DNA of 64,000 nt from Sphingomonas sediminicola (GCF_014489515.1 NZ_CP060782.1:1302001-1366000); one strand, 5' to 3'. Counted from the stretch's first letter, positions 45,582-55,686 are shown. The notes: generated from the sequence alone by a model not told the origin. Numbers and translations are program-made.

Positions 45582-45935
45582 TCAAAGCGCGAACGCAGCA
45601 TCCAGGGCGGGCGTTACGCGATCCACGGTGTAAGGCTTCTCAATCACGGGCACGTTGGCGAACTGGGCCGGCGGCGGATCCACGTGGCCACCAGTCGCAA
45701 GCACAAACGGGATTTGCATGTCACGAAGCCGTTGGGCGACTGGCCAGACGCTCTCACCCTTCAGATTGACATCGAGAATGGCGATGTCGAAACCGCCCTT
45801 GTCGGCTTCTGCCATTGCGTCCTGCACGGATTCGCATGTCGCGGTGACGGAATGGCCGAGCGACTCAAGGAAATCCTCGAGCATCATCGCAATTAGCGGC
45901 TCGTCCTCAACAACCAGGATACTACGCTGCCCCAT
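45582..45935 (-). CDS. Orphan single-domain response regulator
   Basis: A 117-aa receiver: 'ILVVEDEPLIAMMLEDFLES', phosphoacceptor Asp in 'IAILDVNLKGE', Thr in 'PFVLATGGH', Lys in 'VIEKPYT'. All catalytic positions look intact and there is no output domain. It lies between recA and the hybrid kinase cckA on the same strand, 44 bases from the latter. It may be an extra partner of CckA or an unrelated stress regulator; its partner is unknown. Confidence 0.88.
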   Translation of the reverse strand: MGQRSILVVEDEPLIAMMLEDFLESLGHSVTATCESVQDAMAEADKGGFDIAILDVNLKGESVWPVAQRLRDMQIPFVLATGGHVDPPPAQFANVPVIEKPYTVDRVTPALDAAFAL

Positions 45936-45979
45936 ATTGCCTCGGATACTGTGGGCCTTCGCTTCAGCATAGCCCTAAT

Positions 45980-48352
45980 TCATTGAACAGGCGTAAGGGC
46001 CTTTCGGGCCGCCTCGGCCAGTTCCTGGACTGAGAAGGGTTTGGGCAAGAAGGCGACCTTGTCGATATCGATCGATTTGCGAAGCTGTTCCTCGGCGTAG
46101 CCGGACATGAACAGCACCGGTAGGTCGGGGCGGGATTTCCGCGCTTCGCGCACCATCGTCGGCCCGTCCATTTCCGGCATGACCACGTCGCTGATCAGCA
46201 GCGCGAACTCATCGCCGCGATCGAGAATCTCGAGAGCTTCCTGGCCATTGTTGGCGGTGACGACCGAATAGCCGTGCCGGGTGAGCGCCCTCTCGGCGAC
46301 CGTCCGGACCATCGGCTCGTCCTCGACCAGCAGGACCGTGCCCGTGCCCCAAAGCTCGTTGTCGCCGCCCTTGGTCTCGCGTCGCGCCTTCGCCGGCTCC
46401 TCCGCCTGATGGACCGGGAGATAGATGATGAAGCGCGTTCCCTCGTCCACTTTCGAGTCCGCGAAAATGAAGCCGCCTGACTGCTTCACGATACCGTACA
46501 CGGTAGACAAGCCGAGGCCGGTCCCCTTTCCGACCTCCTTGGTCGTAAAGAACGGCTCGAACACCTTACCGAGGACGTTCGCCGGAATCCCACAGCCAGT
46601 GTCGCTCACCGACAGCGCCGTATAATCGGCGATCGGAAGGATCTCCGATCCGAGCTCGGCGACCTGGTCGGCGCGCACCGCATAAGTCTGGATGGTTACG
46701 GTCCCGCCCCCCTTTGACGCCATGGCGTCACGCGCGTTCACCGCAAGATTGATGATGACCTGCTCGAGCTGGCCCGGATCGGCGCGGATCGAGCCGAGAT
46801 TGCGGCCGTGTTTCACGACCAGGACGACTGTCTCGCCGAGAAGGCGCTTCAGAAGGTGCGAAACCTCGGAGACAACGTCCGGAAGCTGCAACACCTGCGG
46901 ACGGAGGGTCTGCTGGCGAGAGAAGGCAAGCAGCTGGCGGGTCAGGCCGGCGGCGCGGTTCGAGTTCGACTTGATCTGCTGGATGTCGTCGTAGTCGCTG
47001 TCACCCGGCGTGTGCCGCATCAGCATCAGGTCGCAATGGCCGATGATGGCAGTCAGGATGTTGTTGAAGTCGTGCGCCACGCCGCCCGCGAGCTGACCGA
47101 CTGCCTGCATCTTGGTCGCCTGGGCGATCTGTCGCTTGAGCTTCGCTTCCTCGCTATTGTCCTTGAGCAGGAGCAAGACCGCTGCATCGCCCAGCCCGCG
47201 CAATCCTGCAATTGTCAGCGCGACCGGTTCCTTCGGATCACGGGTAAGGCGGACGGCGATGTCGCCGGACATTGCCGGGCCTCGCGCGTTGCGGCGAACC
47301 GCGTCCGCGACCGCAGCCTTGTCCTCCTTCGCGACAAGGTCGCCGGGATAGACTGCCTTGCCCTTCATGCCAGCCGCGGTCCGGAAGGCCTGGTTCATTG
47401 TGAGGAAGCGGCCGTCACGATCGACCAGAGCGAGCCCGATCGGCATCATGTCGAGCAGGGCCTGAAGATTCGATGAGCTGCTCGAGGTTTCCGATCCATC
47501 GAACAGCAGGAAGGTCCCCGTCCCGGTCGGGTTTGCCGGATTCACGGGCACATGTACCGCGCGCAGCTCGCTACCGGCCTCGCCCTCGGCCGACAGGTGG
47601 AACATCCCATCCTCGGCGACATGTACGAGCTCCGAAAAGCGAGGACATTCGTCGGCGTGCCCGGCAGGTATTGCCCGGTCTGCAAACAGCTTGTTCGCGG
47701 CGAGGACTCGCCCTTCTCCGTCGACGAGAGCCGCAAGGACTCCTGCCCTCGTCAGGCGCTCGCCGGTGACTCCCGAAATTCCCTGAATGGCAAGTGCCAT
47801 GGGATCCGCAGAGGGTGGATTTGGATAGCGCCAAAGGAGCATGTCATTGCGAAGTCCGGCGCGCTGCACCTCCACGGCGGCCGTCCCGGCCAGCGTGGCC
47901 ACACCCGCAGCGCAGCCAGCACCATCGCGCCACGCCATCGACACCGCGGCAATGATTGACTGAGTCGACTCCTCATCAGCTGGCAATTTCAGCGGAGGAA
48001 CGGCCTCGAAGCGCATCCGATAGGCTTCGTTCGCTGCCAGCAAGGCGCCGTCTTGCGACGTGATCGCGGCGGGCTCATCGCAAAGCGCGAGAGCGGCTCC
48101 AACGAGGCTGTAATCCGGGCCTTGAGCCAAAGTTTCTGAAGTTTCGACCTTGGCCGGCCGACGCAGCGCGAGAGCGCCGGCAATCGCGCCTGCTGCGGCG
48201 AGACCCGCGAGAACTAGCGCTGGAACGGGACCGACTAGAAACCACAGAGCCGCAAGGCTGAGCGCTGCGGCTCCGACGATACCCGGGAGCAGCCACCGAC
48301 TGCCGCCGTCCAGTGGACGGGAAGCAATCGGCGGAAGCTCCTGGTGCAGCAT
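45980..48352 (-). CDS. cckA: Hybrid histidine kinase CckA
   Basis: Cell-cycle kinase/phosphatase that controls CtrA through ChpT. The 790-aa protein has two N-terminal membrane helices (LLPGIVGAAALSLAALWFLV, PALVLAGLAAAGAIAGALAL) and PAS-like regions, the second with 'LLDMMPIGLALVDRDGRFLT'. HisKA has its His in 'QLAGGVAHDFNNILTAIIGH', followed by HATPase ('INLAVNARDAM', 'GTGLGLSTVYGIV') and a C-terminal receiver with Asp in 'LLISDVVMPEMDGP'. This arrangement is that of CckA. It overlaps the stop of the upstream M13 peptidase by 1 base. Confidence 0.93.
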   Translation of the reverse strand: MLHQELPPIASRPLDGGSRWLLPGIVGAAALSLAALWFLVGPVPALVLAGLAAAGAIAGALALRRPAKVETSETLAQGPDYSLVGAALALCDEPAAITSQDGALLAANEAYRMRFEAVPPLKLPADEESTQSIIAAVSMAWRDGAGCAAGVATLAGTAAVEVQRAGLRNDMLLWRYPNPPSADPMALAIQGISGVTGERLTRAGVLAALVDGEGRVLAANKLFADRAIPAGHADECPRFSELVHVAEDGMFHLSAEGEAGSELRAVHVPVNPANPTGTGTFLLFDGSETSSSSSNLQALLDMMPIGLALVDRDGRFLTMNQAFRTAAGMKGKAVYPGDLVAKEDKAAVADAVRRNARGPAMSGDIAVRLTRDPKEPVALTIAGLRGLGDAAVLLLLKDNSEEAKLKRQIAQATKMQAVGQLAGGVAHDFNNILTAIIGHCDLMLMRHTPGDSDYDDIQQIKSNSNRAAGLTRQLLAFSRQQTLRPQVLQLPDVVSEVSHLLKRLLGETVVLVVKHGRNLGSIRADPGQLEQVIINLAVNARDAMASKGGGTVTIQTYAVRADQVAELGSEILPIADYTALSVSDTGCGIPANVLGKVFEPFFTTKEVGKGTGLGLSTVYGIVKQSGGFIFADSKVDEGTRFIIYLPVHQAEEPAKARRETKGGDNELWGTGTVLLVEDEPMVRTVAERALTRHGYSVVTANNGQEALEILDRGDEFALLISDVVMPEMDGPTMVREARKSRPDLPVLFMSGYAEEQLRKSIDIDKVAFLPKPFSVQELAEAARKALTPVQ

Positions 48353-50418
48353 TACCAGATACGTACGCGGTCAGCCGGTGCGAGGTAAAGCTTCTGTCCC
48401 TGCTGGACGTTGAACGCCGGGTACCAGGGGTCGAGGTTCCGGACGACGTTCGTGCGAACCGGACAAGGCGAGTGCGGATCGGTCAGCAGCTGCTGGCGGA
48501 GCGCCGGCTCGCGTTGCTTGCACCGCCACACCTGCGCCCAGCCGAGGTAGAAGCGTTGATCGCCGGTGGTGCCGTCGATGACCGGCGGCTCCTTTCCGCC
48601 AAGCGAAGCAAGGTAAGCGTCGTGAGCGACAGTCAGGCCGGCCAGGTCCGCGACGTTTTCGCCCATGGTCAGCTTGCCGTTGACGTGCAGTCCGGGCAGC
48701 GGCTCGTAGGCGTTGACCTGCTGTTCGTACTTGTCGAGGCGCGACTTGAAGGCCTTGCTGTCGCTGGGGGTCCACCAGTCGATCAGCTTTCCGGTGCTGT
48801 CATACTTCGCACCCTGATCGTCGAAATGGTGGCTGAGCTCGTGCCCGATCACTGCGCCGATACCGCCGTAGTTGACCGCCGGATCGGCGTTCGGGTCGAA
48901 GAACGGCGGCTGCAGGATGGCTGCGGGGAACACGATCTCGACCAGCCCGGAATTGGCGTAGGCGTTGATCGTCATCGGCGTCATGCCCCACTCCCAGCGC
49001 CGGATGGGGCCGCCGAGCTTGCCGATCTCGTAGGCATTCTCGAACTGCTTCGAGCGCATTGCGTTTCCGAGCAGATCGTTGGCGTCGATTGAGAGGCCAC
49101 CCATGTCGCGCCACTGGCTCGCGTAGCCGATCTTCGGGGTGAACGCGGCGAGCTTTTGATGAGCCTTCGCCTTCGTTTCGGGGCTCATCCACTCGAGCGC
49201 GTCTATGCGCCGGCCCATCGCCGAGATGATGTTCTTCACCATCTTGTCGGCTGCAGCCTTTGTCTCGGGCGGGAAGTATTTCGCGACGTAGAGCTGGCTG
49301 ACATCGTCGCCGAGCGCTGCGGTCGTGAAGTTCACGGCGCGCTTCCACCGCGGCTCCTGCTCCGGAATGCCCGACAAGGCGGTACCGGCAAAGCTGAAGC
49401 GCTCGTCATCGAACTTCTTCGGCAGGTACGGTGCGTAGCTGTCGATCGAGCGGACCAGGAGCTGGTCCTTGAGGACCGAAAGCGGCGCCTTGGCGATCGC
49501 CGCGGCTTCGCCGGTAAAGGCGCTCGGCTGAGCCACGAGCACTTCCGCGATCTTCGGCGAAATCGCGCCGAAGAATCCGGAGAAGTCGAAACCGGGAGCC
49601 CGCCTCTTGAGCTGCGCGATCGTGAACTTGTTGTACGTCTTGTCCGCGTCGCGGCTGTCGGCGCGCGTCCAGTGCGCTTTCGCGATCTTCGTCTCAAGGT
49701 CGAGGATCGCCTTGGCACGAGCCGCCGCATTGGCCTCACCCGCTAGGGTCAGCACATTGGTGAGGTGCGTCAGATACTTGGCGCGCGTGTCGACGAGCTT
49801 GGGATCGGTCGACAGGTAATAATCCCGATCGGGCATACCGAGGCCGCCCTGAAGGAGGTTCAGAATGTAATTTTCCGGCGCCTTGTCATCCTGCCCGACG
49901 AACATCCGGAAGGGGCCTGAAATGCCGATCTGGTCGGCCTTGGCATAAAGCCCACTGAGGCTGCTCTTGCCCTTGATCGCGCGGATCTCGTTCAGCCATG
50001 GCTCCAGGGGAGCAAGGCCTTTCGCCTCGATAGCCCCTTCGTTCATGAAGCTGTTGTAGGCCGCACCGATCTTGCTGTTCGGGTCCTTCGCCTGTTCTTC
50101 GATGATCCCGCGAGTTCGCGTCTTCGAAAGATCATCGAGCACGTTGAACATGCCGTAGCGAGCCTTATCGGACGGGATTTGCGTCGTCTGATCCCAGGTT
50201 CCGCTCGCGTAGCCGAAGAAGTCGTCACCAGCCTTGACGCTCGTGTTCATGCCCGCGGCATCGAAACCGTAGCTTCCATACTCAGGCTTCGGCACCGCAG
50301 GCGCTTCGGCTGCCGGCGGACCGGGCTCTTCAACTGGGGGCGGTGGGACATCGGCGGGACGGGTTACGCAGCCAGCGAGCGCCGTGCTCGCGGCGAGAAC
50401 AACAATCAGACGATACAT
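48352..50418 (-). CDS. M13-family metallopeptidase (neprilysin/PepO-like), lipoprotein
   Basis: A 688-aa zinc peptidase with a lipoprotein signal: 'VVLAASTALAGC' gives a lipobox before Cys17. The catalytic motif is 'VIGHELSHHFDDQG' (HExxH), the third ligand is in 'MGENVADLAGLTVAHDAY' and substrate-binding 'NAYANSGLVEIVFPAAIL' replaces the usual NAYY. It should be anchored in the envelope and cut oligopeptides. The first residues after the lipobox are Pro-rich (PADVPPPPVEEPGPPAAEAP), a likely tether. It lies upstream of cckA with stop/start overlap. Confidence 0.93.
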   Translation of the reverse strand: MYRLIVVLAASTALAGCVTRPADVPPPPVEEPGPPAAEAPAVPKPEYGSYGFDAAGMNTSVKAGDDFFGYASGTWDQTTQIPSDKARYGMFNVLDDLSKTRTRGIIEEQAKDPNSKIGAAYNSFMNEGAIEAKGLAPLEPWLNEIRAIKGKSSLSGLYAKADQIGISGPFRMFVGQDDKAPENYILNLLQGGLGMPDRDYYLSTDPKLVDTRAKYLTHLTNVLTLAGEANAAARAKAILDLETKIAKAHWTRADSRDADKTYNKFTIAQLKRRAPGFDFSGFFGAISPKIAEVLVAQPSAFTGEAAAIAKAPLSVLKDQLLVRSIDSYAPYLPKKFDDERFSFAGTALSGIPEQEPRWKRAVNFTTAALGDDVSQLYVAKYFPPETKAAADKMVKNIISAMGRRIDALEWMSPETKAKAHQKLAAFTPKIGYASQWRDMGGLSIDANDLLGNAMRSKQFENAYEIGKLGGPIRRWEWGMTPMTINAYANSGLVEIVFPAAILQPPFFDPNADPAVNYGGIGAVIGHELSHHFDDQGAKYDSTGKLIDWWTPSDSKAFKSRLDKYEQQVNAYEPLPGLHVNGKLTMGENVADLAGLTVAHDAYLASLGGKEPPVIDGTTGDQRFYLGWAQVWRCKQREPALRQQLLTDPHSPCPVRTNVVRNLDPWYPAFNVQQGQKLYLAPADRVRIW

Positions 50419-50428
50419 TTAACTTCCT

Positions 50429-51013
50429 TCAGGAGATCTCCGAAGCCGACACACCCTCCCGGTCGGCATAGCGGCGCTGTATCCATTTGCGCCCGATCCA
50501 CCATCGCCATCCGACGAGCGACATCCAATATCCTGCGAACGCGAAAATCGCGGCTATCACGGCAAGGCCGGTCACCATCGCCGGAGCGGCATCGGACAGC
50601 AGCCAGGCAAGCCACCGCCATACGCTCGCATGGGTGTTGGAAAGCACCTGCAGCGTCGTAAGGTCCGCGTGGAACCCCATGCGGTTGCCGACGTCCACCG
50701 CAGCAATCAGGAAAAACGGGGTCGTCGCCGGGTTGGAGAGGAATGTCATCGCCGCGGCGATCGCGACATTACCCCTTAGCGCCATACAAACCAGCGCAGC
50801 GCCGACGATCTGGAGACCCGGCACCATCAGGAAGATGCCAACGAACAGGCCGATTGCCACTCCGCGTGGCACCGACCGGCGAGTGAAGCGCCACAGGTCC
50901 GATCCCCGGATGCGGTGACCGAACGGCTTCAGCCAGCGACTGTTCTGGACTTCCTCGCGGGAAGGCGCGTGCTTCGCCATGAAGCCGCGGATGGCGCTCG
51001 CAAAATCAGCCAC
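50429..51013 (-). CDS. DUF2062 membrane protein
   Basis: A 194-aa protein with the DUF2062 core '[20 protein letters not shown]' and '[20 protein letters not shown]', and a further C-terminal span ([20 protein letters not shown]). The family is of unknown function and is sometimes fused to glycosyltransferases. Its start overlaps the smpB stop by 8 bases, so the two are translationally linked. Confidence 0.85.
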   Translation of the reverse strand: MADFASAIRGFMAKHAPSREEVQNSRWLKPFGHRIRGSDLWRFTRRSVPRGVAIGLFVGIFLMVPGLQIVGAALVCMALRGNVAIAAAMTFLSNPATTPFFLIAAVDVGNRMGFHADLTTLQVLSNTHASVWRWLAWLLSDAAPAMVTGLAVIAAIFAFAGYWMSLVGWRWWIGRKWIQRRYADREGVSASEIS

Positions 51014-51488
51014 GCGACCTCATTAGCCGCGCCTGCTCGCGCTTCCAGTCGCGCTCCTTCACAGTGTCGCGCTTGTCGTGCACCTTCTTACCCCGGGCGA
51101 GGGCCAACTCGACTTTCGCCCTGCCTTTCGAATTGAAATATATGGATAGCGGCACAAGGGTTAACCCTTGGCGAGTGACCGCGCCGTGCAATTTCGCGAT
51201 CTCGCGCCCTTTAAGCAACAGCTTCCTCTTTCGCCGAGGCTCGTGGTTGAGGCGGTTTCCGTGGCTGTATTCGGGAATATGGCTGTTGATCAGCCAGATC
51301 TCGTCGCCATCGACCGTGGCGTAACTCTCCGCAATCGACCCTTCGCCCTGGCGAAGTGCCTTCACTTCAGTCCCGGTGAGGGCGATACCAGCCTCGAACC
51401 GGTCGTCGACGAAATAGTCGAAGCGCGCGCGGCGATTCTCGGCGACGACCTTCGTCTTGTCGAACGGGGATGGCAGAGGCTTGGACAC
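51006..51488 (-). CDS. smpB: SsrA-binding protein SmpB
   Basis: Carries tmRNA to stalled ribosomes for trans-translation. The 160-aa protein has the OB-fold motifs '[20 protein letters not shown]', '[20 protein letters not shown]' and '[20 protein letters not shown]', and the basic tail '[19 protein letters not shown]' that mimics an anticodon stem. The tmRNA gene itself is not in the window. It follows dapA by 12 bases. Confidence 0.96.
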   Translation of the reverse strand: MSKPLPSPFDKTKVVAENRRARFDYFVDDRFEAGIALTGTEVKALRQGEGSIAESYATVDGDEIWLINSHIPEYSHGNRLNHEPRRKRKLLLKGREIAKLHGAVTRQGLTLVPLSIYFNSKGRAKVELALARGKKVHDKRDTVKERDWKREQARLMRSRG

Positions 51489-51500
51489 GAAAATTCCGAT

Positions 51501-52376
51501 TTAAAGCAGGCCGGCGTGCTCCAACGCCTTGTCGACCGCGCGCTTCGACGCATCCGACGGCTCGGTCAAGGGCAAGCGCAGGTCGGCCGGATAACCGGGC
51601 CGCACGCGGGTCAATGCATATTTGGTCGGCCCGGGCGACGCATCGGAAAACAAAGCGGCATGAAGCGGATAGAGTCGGTCCTGTAGCTCCAGCGCATCGT
51701 CCCAGCGGCCCTCGCGCGTCGCGGCCTGGAAATCCGAACACAGCTTGGGTGCGACGTTCGCGGTCACGGAAATGCAGCCGACTCCACCCATGGCATTGAA
51801 GCCCAATGCCATGTCGTCGTTGCCGGAAAGCTGAATGAAATCCTCGCCGCATGCGAGCCGTTGGGCGGTCACGCGGGCGAGATTGCCAGTCGCATCCTTG
51901 ATGGCAACGATGCGCGGATGCTTCGCGGCTTCAGCCAAGGCTTCGACTGAAATGTCGGCAACCGTGCGGGACGGCACATTGTAGACCACGATCGGCAGCG
52001 GCGAAGCCTCGGCAACTGCCGTGAAATGGGCCACGAGGCCGGCCTGGCTCGGCTTATTGTAATAAGGAACGACAACGAGCGCGGCGTCGGCGCCCACGTC
52101 CGCCGCCGCGCGGACCATGTCGATCGCGGCCTGCGTCGAGTAGCTTCCGCATCCGGCGATGACTGGCACCCGGCCGTTCGAGACCCGCACGGTCGTCGCG
52201 ATGACCTCGCGATGCTCCTCATGGCTGAGGGTCGCGCTTTCGCCCGTCGTCCCGCACGGAACCAGCGCGTTCGACCCTTCCGTAATCTGCCAATCAACGA
52301 ACTCTCGAAGTGAGTCTTCATCGACACACTTGCCGGAAAAAGGTGTCACCAGTGCAGGTATCGACCCGTAAAACAT
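51501..52376 (-). CDS. dapA: 4-hydroxy-tetrahydrodipicolinate synthase
   Basis: First dedicated step of lysine/diaminopimelate synthesis, condensing pyruvate with aspartate semialdehyde. The 291-aa TIM barrel shows 'PCGTTGESATLSHEEHREVI', Tyr in 'PIVVYNVPSRTVADIS' (near 133) and Schiff-base Lys in 'IVAIKDATGNLARVT' (near 161). It is divergent from the transglycosylase gene, with 80 bases between the starts. Together with dapF it provides the peptidoglycan cross-link amino acid. Confidence 0.96.
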   Translation of the reverse strand: MFYGSIPALVTPFSGKCVDEDSLREFVDWQITEGSNALVPCGTTGESATLSHEEHREVIATTVRVSNGRVPVIAGCGSYSTQAAIDMVRAAADVGADAALVVVPYYNKPSQAGLVAHFTAVAEASPLPIVVYNVPSRTVADISVEALAEAAKHPRIVAIKDATGNLARVTAQRLACGEDFIQLSGNDDMALGFNAMGGVGCISVTANVAPKLCSDFQAATREGRWDDALELQDRLYPLHAALFSDASPGPTKYALTRVRPGYPADLRLPLTEPSDASKRAVDKALEHAGLL

Positions 52377-52456
52377 GAACTTTTCGCCTTCACGACATGT
52401 TCGCCGAGGTGGATACTCAGCCGCGTTCAGCGACTGATAAGGAGGGCAGTCGGATA

Positions 52457-54427
52457 ATGTCCAGCATGAGAGGTGTCGCTCTAATACTCTTGCTCGTCAC
52501 GTCGACGGCTGCGTCCACGCAGACGACGTACCCAGCCTATTCAGCGCCGAGGCCGGCCTATGCGTCTCCAACCGCGGGCTACAGTGTCGGTTACGCACTG
52601 AACGACTGGCGTCGCCTGCGACAGAACAGCGGATTCACCTTCGGGGATTATGCCCGTTTTCTGAATGCCAATCCCGGCTGGCCCGAGGAATCCAAGCTCC
52701 GCCGCTGGGCCGAAGCGGCAATGCGCCCGGGCGAAAATGCCGGTGTGGTCCTGGCCTTCTTCTCGAATGAGCAGCCCAAGACCGGCAACGGCTACGCCCG
52801 CCTTGCCGACGCACTGAGCGCGACAGGACGGAATGCCGAGGCCCTCGCCGCCGTCCGGGCGGCCTGGGCTTCTTCCGATCTCAGCACGACCGACGAACAG
52901 AGCATTTTCGCCCGCTATGGCCAAAGCCTGACATGGCAGGATCATGATCGGCGGACGGATTCACTCCTGTTCGCGAAGGACGCGACTGATGCCGAGCGCT
53001 TCCTCCCGCTGACCTCCGCTGCGCGCCGCGGCGCATTCACCGCCCGCGTCGCGATGCAGAAGAGATGGCCGGATGCAGAGACCCGCTATCAGGCAGTCAT
53101 GGGGCAGGTGGTCACGGATGCAGGCCTGATGATGGACCGCGCGCGCTACCTGCGCGACGCCAACTGGGAGCATTCCGCTCGTCAGCTTTTCGCCCGCGAC
53201 CACAATTTCACCTACCGGCCCGCCGACCCGGACCGCTTCATGGACATGCAGATCCTGCTGGCCGACAGCGCTGCCCAGAACGGCTACTGGAGTATCGCCT
53301 ACAATATCGCGCGCCAAACCGACGACGTCCTGACCCCTGGCGTCAATGTCAGCGACCAGGATCTTGGAATTCGAGACAAATATACGTCGCTTATGTGGCT
53401 TGGCGGGACCGCAGCGTGGAGCGGGCTCAACCGCCCGAACGACGCGATGATCATGTTCGACCGCTACTCGCGCGGCGGCAGGTCGCTGCAGGTGCTTTCG
53501 AAGGGCCTCTACTGGGCCGGCAAGGCCGCCATGTCCGCGCGTCGCGCGACCGAGGGAACCGCTTACTTCCAGCGAGCCGCTGCCTATCCTGAACTCTTCT
53601 ACGGCCAGCTCGCGCTCGAACAGCTGGGGCGTTCGGTTCCGGCTCCTGGGCCGCTTCCGACGTTCGCGGTCAACCCTCAGCAGCGGGCCGAGTTTGGAAC
53701 GAGACGCCTTGTGCAGGCTGTGCAAATCCTTGGTCAGCAGGGTCAGCGGGAAGAACAGACCCTGTTCGTTCGAGCCCTTGCCGAATCGCTCAACAATGAT
53801 GCCGAGCGCGTCCTTGCGACCCAGCTTGGCCAGCAAATCGGTCGCGAGGATTTGGGAGTTTGGGTCGCTCGAATGGCCCGCATCAAGGGCAACGCGTTCT
53901 ACGTCGAGTCCGCCTACCCGCGTCTGCAGGCATCGGTTAGCGGCGCACGCATGTGGTCGCTCGCGCATGGCATCACCCGACAGGAGAGCTCGTTCGATCG
54001 CGCCGCCGTCAGCCATGCCGGCGCACGGGGGATGATGCAGCTGATGCCCGGGACTGCTCGGGAGCAGGCTGGCAAGATGGGCATTGGCTATGATGGTTAC
54101 CGGCTGACGACCGATCCCTCATACAACGTCATGCTTGGCACTGCCTACTTCCAGCGCATGCTCAATATCTGGGACGGAAACGTTCCTTTGGCGGTCGCCA
54201 GCTACAACGCCGGCTCGGGCAACGTCGGAAAATGGGTCAACCGCTACGGAGATCCCCGCGGCCAGAAGGACGTTCTACATTGGATCGAGCAGATCCCGTT
54301 CAGCGAGACCAAGGCGTACGTGCAGCGGGTCATCGAAAACAGCGTCGTCTACGATCGCATGAACCCCGGCAGCACGGCCGGCACCATCCACGTTTCCAAC
54401 TATCTGGGAAAGAGCCGTCCGGGCTAA
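52457..54427 (+). CDS. Periplasmic soluble lytic transglycosylase (Slt70-like)
   Basis: Cleaves peptidoglycan glycan strands to 1,6-anhydro products. The 656-aa protein has a signal peptide (MRGVALILLLVTSTAASTQT), a long alpha-helical superhelix of about 450 residues, and the SLT domain at the C-terminus. Catalytic Glu is in 'SLAHGITRQESSFDRAAVSH', then 'GARGMMQLMPGTAREQAGKM', 'NVMLGTAYFQRML' and 'AVASYNAGSGNVGKWVNRYG'. The ATG at 52457 follows AAGGAGGG; an earlier frame extension lacks such a site. greB follows after 9 bases. Confidence 0.93.
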   Translation: MSSMRGVALILLLVTSTAASTQTTYPAYSAPRPAYASPTAGYSVGYALNDWRRLRQNSGFTFGDYARFLNANPGWPEESKLRRWAEAAMRPGENAGVVLAFFSNEQPKTGNGYARLADALSATGRNAEALAAVRAAWASSDLSTTDEQSIFARYGQSLTWQDHDRRTDSLLFAKDATDAERFLPLTSAARRGAFTARVAMQKRWPDAETRYQAVMGQVVTDAGLMMDRARYLRDANWEHSARQLFARDHNFTYRPADPDRFMDMQILLADSAAQNGYWSIAYNIARQTDDVLTPGVNVSDQDLGIRDKYTSLMWLGGTAAWSGLNRPNDAMIMFDRYSRGGRSLQVLSKGLYWAGKAAMSARRATEGTAYFQRAAAYPELFYGQLALEQLGRSVPAPGPLPTFAVNPQQRAEFGTRRLVQAVQILGQQGQREEQTLFVRALAESLNNDAERVLATQLGQQIGREDLGVWVARMARIKGNAFYVESAYPRLQASVSGARMWSLAHGITRQESSFDRAAVSHAGARGMMQLMPGTAREQAGKMGIGYDGYRLTTDPSYNVMLGTAYFQRMLNIWDGNVPLAVASYNAGSGNVGKWVNRYGDPRGQKDVLHWIEQIPFSETKAYVQRVIENSVVYDRMNPGSTAGTIHVSNYLGKSRPG

Positions 54428-54436
54428 GGTCTCCGA

Positions 54437-54922
54437 ATGAGTCAGGGACAACCGCGGTTCATCACCGCCGCCGGCTTCGCGAAGCTCCGATCCGAATATG
54501 AGGAGCTATTCGGCACCGAGCGGCCGAAGATCGTCGAGACCATCGCCTGGGCCGCCGCCAATGGCGACCGGTCGGAGAACGGCGATTATATCTACGGCCG
54601 GAAGAAGCTTCGCGAGATCGACCGGCGGCTCGGTTATCTCGCCAAGGTCATGAAGGCCGCGAAAGTCGTAGACCCCGCTGCGCAGGAGTCGCGCGACCAA
54701 ATCCGCTTTGGGGCAACCGTGGAACTCGCGGACGAAGACGATGCCCGTCGCACCCTGACCATCGTTGGCGACGACGAGGCGGACGCGTCAGTTGGACGAA
54801 TAGGCTGGAGCGCGCCCATTGCCCGGGCGCTCGTCGGCGCGCGGGTGGGCGACGAACGGATCGTCGGGTTGCCCGCCGGCGAGAAAAGCTACGAAGTAAT
54901 CGGTATCCGCTACCCGACCTGA
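54437..54922 (+). CDS. greB: Transcription elongation factor GreB
   Basis: Rescues backtracked RNA polymerase by stimulating transcript cleavage. The 161-aa protein has the N-terminal coiled coil with the two acidic tip residues in 'AAANGDRSENGDYIYGRKKL' and the C-terminal FKBP-like domain. 'NGDYIYGKK' distinguishes GreB from GreA. The 3' end overlaps the convergent surE by 13 bases. Confidence 0.93.
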   Translation: MSQGQPRFITAAGFAKLRSEYEELFGTERPKIVETIAWAAANGDRSENGDYIYGRKKLREIDRRLGYLAKVMKAAKVVDPAAQESRDQIRFGATVELADEDDARRTLTIVGDDEADASVGRIGWSAPIARALVGARVGDERIVGLPAGEKSYEVIGIRYPT

Positions 54923-55686
54923 TCGACAAAGCGATCACGGAGCTGCGCCAGCGAAGCGTCGTGGGTCAGATCAAGATGGAGCGGCGTCACCGAGACATAC
55001 CCGTCCGCGATGACCTCCAGGTCCGTGGAGTGACCTGGCGTTTCGACCACAGGCCCAAGACCGAACCAGAAATAGGTGTAGCCGCGCGGGTCCTGACGCT
55101 CGATGAGCCTCAACCGACCGTAATCTCGAATCCCCTGCCTGCAGACTCGCACGCCCTTCACCTGCTCGGGCGGAAGTGCAGGGAAATTGACGTTGATGAG
55201 ACTGCCCGGCGCCATCTTCAATCCAATCAGCGGCTCCAGTGCCCGCTCCGCCCAGGCTTCGGCGGCCGCGAACGGAACCGTGTCGCCCATGCCCTCGCGC
55301 GAATAGCTTTGGCTGAGCGCGATCGAGCGGACGCCCGCAAGCGCTCCTTCCATCGCCGCCGAAACGGTTCCTGAGTAGGTCACATCTTCAGCGAGGTTTG
55401 CGCCGCGGTTGATCCCCGAGAGGATGAGGTCCGGCGGCGAGTCCTTCATGATGTGGGCAAGCGCCATCATCACGGCGTCCGTGGGCGTTCCCGTCACCGA
55501 AAAACGGCGATTGTCGTGGCGCCGCACCCTGACCGGCTGCGTGAGCGTTAGGGAATGACCCGCGCCGGATTGCTCCTCGGTCGGGGCCACGACCCAGATG
55601 TCGTCCGAGAATCGCTGGGCAATCGTTTCGAGGAGGTCGAGTCCCCGGGCATTGATGCCATCATCATTTGTAAGGAGGATCCGCAT
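54910..55686 (-). CDS. surE: 5'/3'-nucleotidase SurE
   Basis: Metal-dependent nucleotidase/exopolyphosphatase linked to stationary-phase survival. The 258-aa protein begins 'MRILLTNDDGINARGLDLLE' with the DD metal ligands, then 'VVAPTEEQSGAGHSLTL', 'GTPTDAVMMALAHIM' and 'DLILSGINRGANLAEDVTYS'. ATG 55686 is chosen because this N-terminus is invariant in the family; a longer frame upstream is not conserved. Sphingomonad surE is often next to greB and a PCMT gene; no PCMT is seen here. Confidence 0.95.
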   Translation of the reverse strand: MRILLTNDDGINARGLDLLETIAQRFSDDIWVVAPTEEQSGAGHSLTLTQPVRVRRHDNRRFSVTGTPTDAVMMALAHIMKDSPPDLILSGINRGANLAEDVTYSGTVSAAMEGALAGVRSIALSQSYSREGMGDTVPFAAAEAWAERALEPLIGLKMAPGSLINVNFPALPPEQVKGVRVCRQGIRDYGRLRLIERQDPRGYTYFWFGLGPVVETPGHSTDLEVIADGYVSVTPLHLDLTHDASLAQLRDRFVDQVG

